In this document: piece by piece, positions 49,501 through 61,935 of the stretch | How positions within the stretch are numbered: the stretch's first letter is position 1 | Layout: each line of letters opens with the position of its first letter | Assembly (NCBI GenBank): GCA_013400975.1 | Contig: WBMZ01009478.1 | Location: forward strand, 1 to 64,000 | Reading direction: 5' to 3' | DNA length: 64,000 nt | DNA from: Atrichornis clamosus | Lineage: Eukaryota; Chordata; Aves; Passeriformes; Menuridae | Made by a program: the position numbers and the translations under genes | Notes under the pieces: model-generated | What the model was told of the DNA's origin: nothing | What the model saw: the letters and a program-made list of their open reading frames with translations, nothing else | The model's database searches: none

Positions 49501-52500
49501 AGAGCCTGCAACTGTGTACATAGACTTGAGAGATGCTGAACCCCAGAAGTCAGTGACATTCCCTGAGGAGGAACAAAGGTAAATCCTGGCTTTGGTGGTG
49601 AGAAATAAGTAACAAAAGTGGCAGACTGAAACCTTCTCTCTGCATCTCATACTTGTGAAATGAAACTTTAAAAATGTTGTCTTTTCCCACATCTGTAGTT
49701 AATAAACAGCTAATAGATAATAAGCAGGTAACACATTTGGATCTAGTTGCTTGAATATTTTAATTTTTTGCTAGAGTAACAGTGTGAAGAACTCTCCATA
49801 AGACCTGGAGATCTTCCCTTGAAGTATCTCTCCCTTTTTCCTAATTTTCTAAATTTGCATGCTAGAAATGACCAAGAGCCCACACTCAGTTGGAACAGGA
49901 TTAATTAATATGGTCTGATTGTTTCACAGTGCAAGTGACAGTTCCTCTGAAGAAGAAGAGACTGTGACAATTCAGGATGAAGCAGAAAGGAAAATGTAAG
50001 ATTCCTTACCAGGACCCTGGTTCAAGTGATATGATGCTCATTTTTTCTGAAACTAAAAATAATCGCCCTCACAGTGATTAGGGTGAAAGTTTGTGTACTC
50101 AAATATCTCCATTCCTGGTCTTTACAGAAAAAAAACCAAAGCCCAATAATGAAAATGCTTCAGTGTGGCCCCAGGAGGTCACTGTTTTCCTGTTGCATGG
50201 TAAAGAAACCAAAGCTGGAAAATAGTTGTTGATCCTTGAGGCAACAGAGCACTTGCACCTCTAACTACAGCTGCTTGGGACAGCTCAAAACACAACTTGA
50301 GGTGCCCTGGGGGTGGGAAATGGGACTCTTTCTCCAGACCTGTGTGAGTGACCCCAGCACTGTTTTACATGACTCAGAACTTAACTTTGAAAATGTCGTA
50401 GGGAGCTGACTCAGACAAACCTTTATTTTTAGAAATAATAAAATAGACTGGAACAGATACAGATTTAGAGGGAGTATTAACTTCATTGTATGGGCAGGGA
50501 CACTCCCAGTTCTCCTTAATTGGAGGAGAAACGGGAAGGAGTGTGATGGATGGAATCCTAAAGTGTAAATTCCTCAGTAGGCACAGATGTCAACGTTTTC
50601 CTGCTGCTAAACTCAGGGTTTGATTCATACCCATAAGTTATTATTGTTTGTGAAACAGAGATGCCAATTTAACCATCTTTCTGCATTCCTGCTCTGGACT
50701 CCATTTGGAATTGTGCTGCCTGTCAGTTCAAACCACAGCAGAACCTGTGTCTTGTTGTGCCAGCCAATTACAGTCCTTTTAATGGTTTGAAAGGACAGAT
50801 GATTTGACAAGGAACAGAGCTTAAACAATGTAATTTAGAACATCTACTCCAAACCCAGTAAAAAACAGGGACAGGGTGATGCTTGGGGAACTCTCCCTGG
50901 CACTGATACAAATTCAGCAGCTCCATCACTGTAAATTTGGAGTGATGGAGAGCAGAGCCTGGGTTGTGATTCACCTTCATCTTGCACGAATGAAATGCCT
51001 GGCAAAAGTTGCTCAGTTCTCTTTGTAAATAAGAAATCCTCTTGGTCTCAGCAGGGCAAGATTCTGATCTCTCTCACAAGGGGTCAGTCCAGTTTCACTC
51101 TTCAAGGGCAGGAATTATTAAATAGGGCTACATAGTACAATATGCCTACAATGCTGAGTGCTCATACTCACCACGTAACCACTACCTAACCCAAACCAAT
51201 CTGCTCCTGGGCTGGCCACTCTTCAGTTACTGCTGAAATAAGGTGTATTATTTGCTCATCATCCCCAGATTACAGACTGGTGACAGTGTTCCTGTGGCAC
51301 GTGACTTGGGAACAGACCTGCAAGACAAAATCACCATATCTGTCCATTATATCATGACAGGACATTCCACAATGGAATATTACCACAATAATGTGCCTGC
51401 TGACAGTTCAGCAGTCTCATCGATGAAATTAAGCCAAACACTCAAAAATTCTAGCAATTATTAGAAAGACCTTTTCTTCTGTATGTATTTGAACCCTACC
51501 CCTGTATCCAAAGGAGACAAAAAGCTGTAGGCTCTTATTTCCAAGCCAACAAAACATTTGTTCAGGGCTCTTCTGGTAGGTATTTCTGTTATGCCTGAAA
51601 TGCAGAAGAGGTAAATAAATTGCCAGTAAGGTCAATTTTGTGTTCTGGCTCTGTAGTGGTTGGTGACACCTGCATGTGGTGCTGCTGTTACCCACAGTTA
51701 TGATTCCTGCTGGTGCCCAGTCTTTGTTTTGAGCTGTCACTTGTATGAGAAGTTCCCCAGAGACTGAATTTATTCACATAATAGTTTATCTTGATTAAAT
51801 CAGGTTTTTATTTCCTCTGCAGGAGGAATTGCTCTGGGAAAACCCTGTTACTGCAACAACTGCGAGCAGCCCGCAGGGAAGCCTTGGAGCTTCATAAAGT
51901 GTCTGGCCCAGCTGAAAAACTGGATCCAGAAAGTCTGGGAGACAGAGGTTCCTCTAATATAAGTAAAAACCAAGATTGTGAAGTGAGGCAAGAGACAAAT
52001 AAGGTGATTCCCAGGAAACTGATGAGCTTGGAACCAGAGAAAAAAAATCCCCCCTTGTCAAGCTGTGGGGGCAATGGAACTGGCACAGGAAAAGGAAATC
52101 AAATGGAAGCTGAGAAGGTTCAAAATGCAGGAAATGCTCCAGACTGTCCTCGAACTACAACAGAATTGCCAAGGTATCCCACAAGAAAAGTCATCAGTGG
52201 GTTTGACTGTGGTTTCTCTAATTGTCTGGGAGTAAAGAACATTGCTTACCTGGGCTCTGAGTTGAAGCAAAAGAGTGTCTGGTTTGTTACCTGGAAAGAA
52301 CAACACTCCTGGCAGCTGCTGCTGAAAAGTTTAGAGGCATCTCAGAGGGTCAGGGAAGTGGCCTGGGATTAGATTGTACTATGGCACTTCTGACATTGTA
52401 AACTGAGCCTTTTTTTTTAGCTTTTATTCTATAGAAGAGGAGGATAACACAGTATTGATTTCCTTTACAAACAACAGCACTGAGATTTCCTAAGTACAGC

Positions 52501-54160
52501 TTCCTAGAAAATAGGTCTGGAAGGGTCAGTCTCCCTGTGCCAATAAAGAGTGAGGTAAAATCTAATCTTTCCTGGCAGATCTTTATAGAACTTGGTCTTG
52601 AAGTCCTCAATGGTGAGGATTCCTTGACTCCCAGGAGTACATTTTGCTGCTTAATTATATCTACAGTTTAAAGCTTTCCTTAAGCCTATTTTGAATTATC
52701 CTCTCTCCAATTTCTTATTTTTGTTGTGTTCCCAGAGGAATGGAAAATGGTTTATTCTGTTTCTCAGTGTAAAACACCTTTTACAAACTGGAAGATGCAT
52801 CAGTCTCCCTTTGTAACTTTTTCTTCCCAGCAAAGGAATTCTGACTCTGCCACCAAGAAAACTGCAAGACCTTGGAGTGCCAAAATAAACCAGTGAGGAA
52901 TACCACAGGAATATCTTGGAAAGCTTTAAAAAGTAGAAATAAGAGTGATATCAATTGAGGAAATAGCAGAGTTATTTGGGCCTCTGCCTCCATGGGCTTA
53001 GTTTAATGTAGTGTATTCTGCAGAAGGTCTAATTTTAAAGTGAAATCAGGTGGTTGCCTTGTGCACCTGCCCAACTATTTGGGAGAGCTCCATTATACTG
53101 CCTTTTCAAAGGTTATATCCTGCTATTTTCAGAGTGAAATTTAACATTCTGACTTTGACATATGAGCCCTGGAAAGAATTAGGATCTGTCTGCTCTGGAG
53201 ACTGTTACTGTGTCAGAGTTAAACAGTTGCCTGCCCTGCCACTTAGACACCTCACTCAGCTCCGGTGTACTTGGTTTAAATGGCAGATGGTTGGTTGCAG
53301 GGTTTTTTCCCTCTGGAATTCCTGACATTAAGCTCATTGCTTCCATCAGGAATACTAAACTCCATGCTGACTCCCTGTTTATCTGCCACAGAGATGGCAG
53401 CCCATGGCCAGGCAAGAATATGGGTTATTTATTGTCTCTGAGTAATAACTCAATGATTTTGACAGATTTCAGTTTTCTTTCTTGATATTCTAATTATTGT
53501 TGGGGCACCTGGAGCTGGAAGAATTCAGAAGGAATTGAACTTCATGTTTGCCATGGAAATGGCAGATGGAATCTTTCTGCAGGCATCCAAATGTAGAAAG
53601 ATGGGAGGTCTTGGGGTCAGGCAGGGCAAACTTCTTGTTGTCCTATCCTATAGCAGATAGGAAAGGAAATGGAGTTAGACTGGGAATTTTGGTGTGGAAA
53701 TGGAGTTTTGATCTCCAGATAGATCATCACTACTTATCAGAAGTTTGAGCTCTGCTCCTTTGCTTTGAAGTTGTTTTTATTTCTTGGAGAGATGACTTCA
53801 TCCAATGACAAGTCCTTGTGTCCCCCCACAAACACCAGAAGTGCTTTCTAAATCTGTTTTAGCCTCTCATGTCATGATTCACCCTCAAATGTGTGCTGTA
53901 AATATGAGAAAAAAAGAAATGCAAACAGATGAACAAGTGGCTTTTTCTCCCAAGTGAAAAGCTCAATCTGTGTATTTTTCAGGACAGAAGGAAGTGAAAG
54001 AGAGCTATCCCAAAAGAAAGAGGAGATGAAAGAGAGGCAGAGGAGATGCAGATTCCAGGAGCAGCTGGAGCAGTGGCAGCCTCAGCACTCGGTGTGTGGG
54101 AAGCAGCCCATGGCAGAGAACACCCCGGTCCTGTTCCACATGGTCAGTGGCTCAGGGTAG
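40548..54160 (+). CDS. DNAAF8: Dynein axonemal assembly factor 8 (C16orf71/DAAP1 homologue)
   Basis: Cytoplasmic factor of motile-cilium cells that acts in DynAP condensates during axonemal dynein arm assembly. Exons in frame: 40548-40694, 44452-44565, 45470-45955, 46751-46800, 47832-47877, 47929-48025, 48390-48528, 49432-49578, 49930-49995, 51823-52173, 53983-54160, giving 606 aa if the last exon is read to its TAG (human 520). Shared with the human protein: WGAILAAVKDQLPSLDSDS near the start, DEELFIFQRD and LIPDLSEEL, KKERKKLIETKIL, a CLSLQ-NLFDISDFNELQ segment, LMEKLGGLC, the ATVYIDLRD motif, an Ser/Glu cluster (SDSSSEEEE) and SGKTLLLQQLRAARREALEL. Intron 3 has a GC donor. Exon 5 is supported only by phase and splice sites. 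The final exon contains RQRRCRFQEQLEQWQPQHSV, beyond what aligns to human. The true 3' end is uncertain. Confidence 0.88.
40930..41115 (+). repeat. CR1 LINE fragment interrupted by one N
   Basis: Plus-oriented CR1 (ggagccagtccagaggaggc, then gaggaaaggctgagggaatt). A single N at 41089 lies between two copies of a 23-bp word, suggesting an assembly overlap. Confidence 0.85.
41400..41745 (+). repeat. CR1 LINE 3' fragment
   Basis: Runs from gtggctccttccagtgcctg to ccaaaccattgtgggattct and includes ctggcacagggtgcccagag. The open frames on both strands here are CR1-derived and not host genes. Confidence 0.92.
43795..44085 (-). repeat. CR1 LINE 3' fragment
   Basis: Starts tcacagaatcccagaatggt and is nearly intact through tccactatcccaggttgctc and ctggcactccaggctcttgt. 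Lies in DNAAF8 intron 1. Confidence 0.93.
44978..45135 (-). repeat. CR1 LINE 3' fragment
   Basis: Starts catagaatcccagaatggtt and ends acacttccaaggctgggcat. Lies in DNAAF8 intron 2. Confidence 0.9.
47832..47877 (+). CDS. DNAAF8: Small phase-adjusting exon of DNAAF8 (predicted)
   Basis: Exon 4 (ending 46800) stops in phase 2, while the next clear exon (47929-48025) must start in phase 0. This 46-bp segment, between a good acceptor (tttccttacag) and a GT donor at 47878, is open and has exactly the length needed to join them. It would encode about 15 residues starting SSSGISESKL. No similarity to human is evident at this point, so the support is splice logic only. Confidence 0.55.
52174..52372 (+). 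other. Read-through extension of DNAAF8 exon 10 (possible alternative C-terminus)
   Basis: If the donor at 52174 is not used, the frame stays open for 66 more codons to a TAG at 52372, and an AATAAA follows at 52542-52547. This could give a shorter isoform ending near where the human protein ends. It may equally be chance open intron sequence. Confidence 0.3.
52542..52547 (+). terminator. Possible intronic poly(A) signal in DNAAF8
   Basis: AATAAA lies about 170 bp beyond the read-through stop codon of exon 10, with T-rich and GT-containing sequence downstream. A second AATAAA lies near 52884. Usage is unproven. Confidence 0.3.
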
Positions 54161-54654
54161 GCTGTGCCTGTCAGGGGGCCTTCCTGCCACGGGCAAGGGG
54201 GAGCCTGGAAGCAAAAAGTCATTTTCATTGCATTATTTCAAATGTGTTTGTTACGGAGCAGCGTGACCTGAGGAGAGGAGTGGTCCTGCAGCTCTTCTCT
54301 CACACTAAGAGAGTAGAATTCCCCACTTTCCTGGGCAGGGAGTGCTCCTCATGCAGCTGCTCTCCAGTTCTGACCGGTGAGGGTATGGAGGAGCTGAAAT
54401 CAGTGTCATCTACTCGTGGGAGCCAGAGTCTCCCACTTGATTTGTCATAACTTTTTGTAAAAAAGTGAAATATTTGTATTGTCTCTGCCGAGTCCTGTCT
54501 TGCTGTCTGCCCCAGCAGCTTTTGTGGGTAGGTTTTGAGGGTTTTGGGTTTAATAATAGGTTCTGCTGCTGATTAAGGGAGAATGAAATTATCCAGATTT
54601 TTCCCAAATCCTAAATATGGCTCAGAGGACAGGGCTGTTCCTCCTCGGATTCAT

Positions 54655-54735
54655 CTCTGTCCCTGCCCTTGGTGGAGGGTTTGGAATTAGATGAGCTTTA
54701 AGGTCACTCCCACCCCAAACCATGATTCTGTGACA
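54655..54735 (+). repeat. CR1 LINE 3' fragment
   Basis: Contains gatgagctttaaggtcactc and ends ccatgattctgtga. It directly abuts the candidate DNAAF8 exon at 54741. Confidence 0.8.
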
Positions 54736-54740
54736 TGCAG

Positions 54741-54786
54741 TCCTACTTCATCCGTGATTTTGCTGAACACAAGGCCAGCTGAGAAG
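54741..54786 (+). other. Candidate extra 3' exon of DNAAF8
   Basis: A 46-bp open segment lies between an AG acceptor (gtgacatgcag) and a strong donor (gagaag|gtaaga). If exon 11 is spliced out at the GT at 54157 (phase 2), this segment continues in frame with SSVILLNTRPAEK and ends in phase 0. It touches the end of a CR1 fragment, so it could be chance. Confidence 0.25.
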
Positions 54787-55489
54787 GTAAGAGGAGATGA
54801 GAAACTCCACAATTTGTCCAGGAATCCACCATAATGATTTATTTGAGTTAATGGCAATAACAAAGCCTTTCTGTCAGTACAAAAGTTGAAAGACTTTACA
54901 GCCCTAAATTTGGTGCTGGACCATTCAGGTTTGTTTTGTAAGTTACTACTGGAGATTGGAAAGCTCATTTTATTTAGCAGTGGATTAATCAGTGAGGAGG
55001 AGTAAAGCACCAACAGGCTCCCAGCTGAGTTCCCCTCCGCCAGCCTGCTTTGACAAGGACAGCACACTGCCCAGAGCTCTGCTTTGGAGGTGTAAAAGTT
55101 GTGGATCCTTTGGATTTGCTCCTCCCTGGCTGCTGGCAGGTACCACCCAGTTCCAGTTAGCCCTTATTAAGATGCAGACACTTCCTTGCTCCTCAGAAAT
55201 CCACGTGGGCCTTGCTGTCTCCTTCCTGACAACGCACCATGCACTGCAGAATTCCTGTGTATTTGGTCATTTCCCATATTTGCTGTGCTGATTGCCAACA
55301 AAATGAAGATGGGCTTGGTAATGTGGTTTTCTCTGGAGCACAGCTCAGGGTGTGTCTGTGCTGGAGCTGAACTGAGGTGTAAATATCCCCCTAAGAGATG
55401 TCATCATATTCCAGCTGTGGCAGCAGGGACATGGGCACTGCTCCCCAGCCCAGGCTTCTGCTGCCTGTGGAAACTGCTACCAGTGCCCA

Positions 55490-55782
55490 AAAAGAGGGAG
55501 AGGGACTTGTTATACAGTGACAGGGCAAGGGATGATGGTTTTAAGCTGCCAGAGAGCAGGGATGGATGGGATATTGGGCAGGAATTGTTCCCTGTGAGGG
55601 GGGGGAGGCCCTGGCACAGGTTTCCCAGAGAAGCTGTGGCTGCCCCATCCCTGGAAGTGTCCAAGGCCAGGTTGGACGGGGCTTGGAGCAACCTGGGATA
55701 GTGGAAGGTGTCCCTGCCCATGGCAGAAGATGAGATGAGATGATCTTTAAGGTCCTTCCAACCCAAACCACTCCATGATCTG
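55490..55782 (+). repeat. CR1 LINE 3' fragment
   Basis: Contains atgggatattgggcaggaat, then aaggccaggttggacggggc, and ends near ccaaaccactccatgatctg. Reverse-strand open frames here are CR1-derived. Confidence 0.92.
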
Positions 55783-56059
55783 AAGGTAAGTGCCAGCCTT
55801 GAGGGGAACCTGCCTGACCTCCTGAGGCATTGTTGGTAAAAGCAAATCAGCACAACCCATAATAACCATGTTCTGTGGGCAACTCTGCTCTTAGTTCTTG
55901 TTCAGAAATATTCATTATTAAAATTAAGAATAAAAAATGTATCAACATCATCTATCAAATACAACAGTCCTTTATGAGATTACTTGAAATACGCCTTGAT
56001 AGCATTTTTTTCTTTGAATTTGAACAGGGTTTTCTTTTCTTTCTTTTTTTTCTGAACAG

Positions 56060-56143
56060 AGACAGAAAAGCTTGACTGTTTTGACATTTAAAACTAAAAA
56101 ACCTCCTGTAATTTGGCAGCTATGTCTCAGTGAAAATATCTAA
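56060..56143 (+). other. Candidate terminal exon of DNAAF8
   Basis: This follows a very strong polypyrimidine tract and acceptor (ctttcttttttttctgaacag). In phase 0, as the preceding candidate exon requires, it reads 27 codons (RQKSLTVLTF, then KPPVIWQLCL) to a TAA at 56141. No exact AATAAA was seen close downstream. It is presented as a hypothesis because I know no matching protein segment. Confidence 0.22.
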
Positions 56144-57299
56144 TATCTATATATAAACATGTATATTCAAAGAACAAGCCCCAGTGTTTGACAGAGTAGC
56201 ACACTTTCAAATTTGTTTTGTAAGTCCGTTGTTTTGGCAGTGATAGATGTTCAGATCTGGAACACTTGTCATAGTTTCCAGAATTCCTCTGACCATTTAT
56301 AATGTACATAAATAATTGAATTGAATAATAATCAGAGGGAAAGTTTAGAAACTCTGCAATTACTGTAGCTGAGATGCTGGGAAAGACTCACAAAGGAAAT
56401 TAGAAAAGCTGCATTAGGGTGACATTAGAGTTCTTGTCTAAAATGTAAAAGCAGATTTAATGTGCTGTCTCCTCTTTCCTAACCCAGTTCAGTCAAACTC
56501 TGTCCTCAGCTTCACTCTGAGAGTCAGGGTTGGGCAGAACACTTCCAACACAGTGCAGGTAACTTGGGAGACTGAAAATTGACTTCCAGGGACACTTCAG
56601 CTCCTAAAAAAGGGGCTGAGATCCAGTGGATTTTTAAGACATGCAGGTACCAAGTTCCCTGGGAAATCAGTGGGTTCATTCTAAGAATTCTGCCTGTCAA
56701 GCCTGTGTCTTCAGGTGTCTGAATACTTGGGCAATTTTGGGCAGTCTGGCCTCTTAGTTTTAAAATAATGCATGGAAGAACTTGATTTTTTTAGTGGTGT
56801 GCTTTATTGGGGTTTTTTTTCCCCTTCTTCTCTCTACCACCCAAACTTTCAGTGAAATTTAAGACTGGCATGAGTTGATCTCTTCTGAAATTGGGCCCCT
56901 TAATCCCATTGTAACCTTGGGGTCTAGTTCAGAACTGATGTAAGCATCTAGAGTTCTGTGAAAGCAGTGGTGGTGCTGCGATCCCGGCTGTAGGGTCAGG
57001 GTGAATTAATCGTTTAGAGGAACAACACAGGGTTTGTTTCAGTATTTGAGCAGAGTGTTATTGATGAGGGGGACAGAAGGAATGTGCACAGTATGTAAAC
57101 CAGTTAAATGGAGGATGTAAAATGAAATGGGTTTGATCTGTCACTTCATTCATCTTGCTTATTATGATGGAGTAACTTAGTCCTGGTGTTGTTTTCCATA
57201 TCACATTCCCATTAGGGGGGATCCAGATAATGGATGTCACTTTTGCCAGGCTCAGAACTGAGTTTTATGTCAGGGAGCAGCACAAGCAGGTTACCCTAA

Positions 57300-57545
57300 G
57301 GATCACAGGATTCCAGACTGATTTGGGTTGGAAGGGACTTTAAGGATCATCCAGTTCTACCCCCTGCCATGGGCAGGGACACCTTCCACTATCCCAGGGT
57401 GCTCCAACCTGGCCTTGGACACTTCCAGGGATGGGGCAGCCACAGCTTCTCATCACCTCTCTTCTTCATCACTTCTCCACCCTCACAGGGAAGAATTCCT
57501 TCCCAGTATCCCATCTAACCCTGCTCTCTGGCAGTGGGAAGCCTT
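57300..57545 (-). repeat. CR1 LINE 3' fragment
   Basis: Starts gatcacaggattccagactg, continues with cactatcccagggtgctcc and tctctggcagtgggaagcc. Confidence 0.9.
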
Positions 57546-60500
57546 TAGGGAAGACAAAGCAGGATCTGCAGGAGAGAGCAAGGCAGGCAGGGCAGAGACC
57601 TCACCAGCAAGGAGGGCAGTCCCATGGTCCCCAAGGAGCAGCAGAGCAGCCCCCTTGAGGGTGGCCACTCGGCAAATGTGTGGGAATGAGGAAGTCCAAG
57701 GTGAAGGGCAGAAAGTGAAGCCAGGGACAGGACACAGGGTGAGCCCAGTGATCACCCAGAGGGTCTGGAGTGATGAAACAGGTCTGGGATGGAGCCAAAG
57801 TCAGATCAGGCAGAGCAGGGTCAGCTCAGGTGAGTGAAGTGAGGCCAGGCAGAGGCAGAGCTGCACTGCAGCTTGTCAGGGAGCAAGGGAAATGCCTCTG
57901 CTGAAAAAGCAGCTGCACAGAGCTCCCCTCCCAGCAGCCCCATGTGAAGTGACACACCTGAGCTTGTGTCACAACTGGCCTTGAACACTGCAGCCACAGC
58001 ACTGCATGGCCCTGGCACCTCTCATCCAGCTCTGGAATTAATCTAACACAGAACAACTCGTACTTGACTTGGATTAATCTCTTTTATTATTGGGACATAG
58101 TAGGTGTTTCGAGCAGGGCTTCAGCTGGACTCCCTATTTATTGCTTTATCGTGATATGGCAGAACAAGATAATGTTGTTTGAGAGCTGTTAGGAAGCACC
58201 TTGTAGCCAGCCCCTTACAAATCCTGTTTTATCTACCTTACACAGTCAAAGTGTTTGGGAAATGAATGTGTTGACTCATACTGAGGCATCTCATTTTTCC
58301 TGGCATACACAATCACTTTGGCTAACCTTGTATTAGTAATTTTATTACCATGGTCCTCATCTTATTGCAGCTTAGCCTTACAGCTGCCTCACAAAACAAA
58401 AACATCCAGGTACAACAGAGTCATTCTACCTTCACAAATAGATTATGTGGGTACTTTGCTTTCCATCTTGTAAACACAGGCTCCATCACCTTTTTGTCAA
58501 AATCAGCATGTTCTTCATGTTAACACACTGTTGACTCAGCTCACTGGTGTCAGGTAGAATGCTCAACCACAAGACTTTCTACTTGCATTCCCACTAAATT
58601 ACCAATATATTATGGACAGAATCTTCCTTGCCCCTTTATGGCCTTGTTTTCTCTTTGAACTGATATCTCTTTATGGGAAAATCCCTGACAAAATCCATAT
58701 TTACCATCAAGAGTGGTGTTGAAGTGCTGTACATTCAGATACTGGGACAGTTACCCTGCATCAGCATGGCCTGACTGAAAGTAAGGGTTGATTTCCAAAA
58801 CTTGCAGAAGTATTTTTAGTTCAGTTACTGTCCCCATAAGTTATTTTTAAGTAGGAGGTGCCTTGATCTGCAAATTGTCAGTGAAACGCTTTTGATTCTT
58901 TACCTGTCTTACTTAAATAGGTGCCTGTGATTTCCATTGCTATTTTATGGGTGTTTTGATCTTTTTAAGGCAATACTGCTGACATCAGCATTGGAAATTG
59001 CCCTTTTCTTACATCTCTGGGTTGTTCAAGGACGTTGTGGATCCCTGGATCCCAACCCAGCACTTCACCAGCTGGACCATGGCACTTGGGCACCTCCCCA
59101 GCTCCACTGGAGCTGCTCACATGACTGCACGTAGGTGATGGCCTAAGCACTATTTAAAAATACACCACTTTTATTGCTGGGTGGGAAATGCATAGAGGAA
59201 AAGGGCTGTAAGAAAGGGAAATGAATGTCTCAGCATAAAGAATATACAAAGGGCTGATCAGCCACTCATGAAGGAAGAGGTTTAGTGCCATTTCTGTACA
59301 GAAATGCCAATTTATCCCCCAGAATGGGGTGCAATAAATGTATTTGGAGAAGTTGAGGAAATCTATAGAATCTTTTTAGAATTATCATGATTTTGTGGCA
59401 TAGTTGAATTTTTATCTGTATTACTACAAATCACCCATGACCCAATGTTTTCATTGACACTGGACCAAAGCAACTGCACCTATGTGAATGTAATGAAACC
59501 AGCATTTACCCCTTACTATTACTTTAATATAGCATCTAAAAAAGCCATTAATTGTAAAATTCACCTAATATTCCCATACGAATTTTTTTTCAGACACCAG
59601 AGCTGAGTTTGGGTTGTGCTTGGCTCCAGGAGCTCTCCCTGGTGGGCTGATGCCAAGGCTGTGGCCAGCAGTGCTGTGCCCAACAGCCAGCAGATGGCCC
59701 CTGAATTCCTCCTTTTTTTTTCCTGCCAGGCATTTAATGAGCTCCTGAAACAAGATTAAAATCTCTTGTACTTAATGAACCCGCTGCCTCGACTCAAGAA
59801 AGGCTTAAAAATAAACTAAGGCAATTAGAGAGGGAGTTAAACTTAGCACACAGAGGCAGAAGGCCAAGATTCCTGTTTGTGCCACTGGTCCAGCACACAG
59901 CATTTGGAATAGCGTGGAAGATCCCAGGAAAATGTTTTTCTAGCATGGGTGGCTGTCAGCTGGCACACAGCCTGTGTTTCTGGCCTCCTCTTCATCTTCC
60001 CACTTGGTGCCAGGGAAAGCAAACGGGGGGATTTGCTGGCACAGCACTTTGGTGGTGTAGCTGTTTTCTGGTGTCCCTGGCTGCAGTCACAAATCCAAGG
60101 AGCTGGGGCTCGGGATGGCATGGATCTAACCTAAGGATTTGCCTTAACAGGCAAAGCAGAGGGCCTAGGCCTTACATGTCTGTGTTATAAACAACTTCCT
60201 CCTCACAGGCAGAGTTTGCTCTCTGTGTTCCCAGAGTCAGGAATGTTATGGAAGTGCCCAGGCACTCTTAGGGCAGGTTGTACTTCCCATCCTGGTGGCT
60301 CCTCACACCAGTTCTGTTCACACAGCCAGGGCAGGTCCAAGGGCCACACAGTACTGCTGCTTTGATAACCTTTGTCTGCTTTCAGGGTTTTTCAGCCAAA
60401 TTCCTGTAGAAAGGCTCAGAACTAGGAAATTCCCCTGTGCTGAGTGCAACAGAACCACCAAAAAAACATGGGAACCTTCCATGTAAACCTGGAGAGCCAC

Positions 60501-61849
60501 TCTGATGGTTCCCAGGGGCTCCCAGTTTTGTGCTTTTTCCAGCTGTGGAACAAATGGAACAGTCAGGTCTGTACAAAGCCATTCCTTGGAGTGCTGTTTT
60601 TCCAACTGCAGTTTGAAAAGGCCCCAGGATAATGTCAGATATTTAATCCTTTATATTCCTCGGCATATCTTGGAAGTGATTAAAATGAGTTTAGGCTCAT
60701 TCTTCAATATACTTATGCCTGAGTTTGGCAGATGGGAACATTGGTTGCTGTTGCTTAAGGGAAAGGTTAATTTAAGTAAAAGGAAGAGAGTTTCCAGGAT
60801 TCCATGCATGAACTTGCTGCCAGTAGAGGTCCTGAACACTCCTCCATTCACATTAGCAGGATGTTCACATTAAACTTGAAGAGAAGACAATAATGTAAAA
60901 TGTCCATGGGCTAAATTCTATTTCTCATCTGGAAGAGGGCAGGAGGACACAAAACCATCTCTGGGTTTTTTGTCTCCTCAGGTCCTGCTCTCTGCCAGGC
61001 CCTGGCTTTGCAGTGGCTATGAACAAGTGCCAGTCACGTTTAATCACACAGAGGAAGACTTTCTGCCGTGATTCTCTCTCTTGGAATCAAAATAGAATTC
61101 CCAGCTCCTGGCCTTACCTCGGGGCTGTGATCACTGATGCTATTTGTAGATGAAAGGAGGCTGAACCTGCCCCTGTGTTTTTCCAAGGGGATGTACAGGC
61201 TTGCCTGACACACCACACTGCTGTTAAACTGCAGGAGTTAAACTGTACTCCTGGTTTTCCTCATGCCTTCTTGTTTAGCGTTGTCTGAGGCTGGGCTCGT
61301 GTTCCAAATCTTAGCACACAGGGGGACGAGCTCGGTCACAACTTGTAAACACATTATTACACAAATACTCATTATGGAGCATTATTCTCAATGGCAGGGA
61401 AAGGAATTCAAGGCTTTATCTGAGATTATGGAGTGGAAGAATCATGCAGTTATTTTTATTTTGCAAACACAAGGCTCTGTCCAGCTCTGTGCCAAGCACC
61501 TGGAGTTCCCACAAGCTTCAGGGAACATTTAGCAGTTCTCAGGATCACAAAACCCCAAATTCACAGGTCTGAAGGGTTGGCTGAAGGGTGTTTTAGAGCT
61601 GGAGGGAAGAACACAGAGCTTGTGACAAACTGGACACAATCCATTTTCACTGGAAGCTGACAGTCTGTAAAACAAGCCACTTCAGGTCTGCTAAAACTTC
61701 CTGATAAAGCAGCTGAGCAGAGTTTCCTCCCCCAGGCCCCTTTATTTCTTTGGGAATTTTCATAGAGTACCAGGGGAAACACATGAAAATATAAATAGAT
61801 GAGAAGACTACAAAAAATGAGGCTTTACCCAAGTTGTTAAGTGTATGGT

Positions 61850-61935
61850 GAATCACAGAACCAATCCCAGAATGGTTTGGGTTTGAAGGGACCTTAAAGA
61901 CCATCTCATTCCAACCTCCTGCCATGGGCAGGGAA
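61850..61935 (-). repeat. CR1 LINE 3' fragment
   Basis: Starts gaatcacagaaccaatccca and includes tttgaagggaccttaaagac and cctgccatgggcagggaac. Confidence 0.88.

Noticed and set aside
58977..59131. Exon-like segment between an AG (ctttttaag) and a good donor (gtaggt)
   Set aside because: Two frames hit stops before the donor and the third is hydrophobic then low-complexity. No phase chain or homology supports it.
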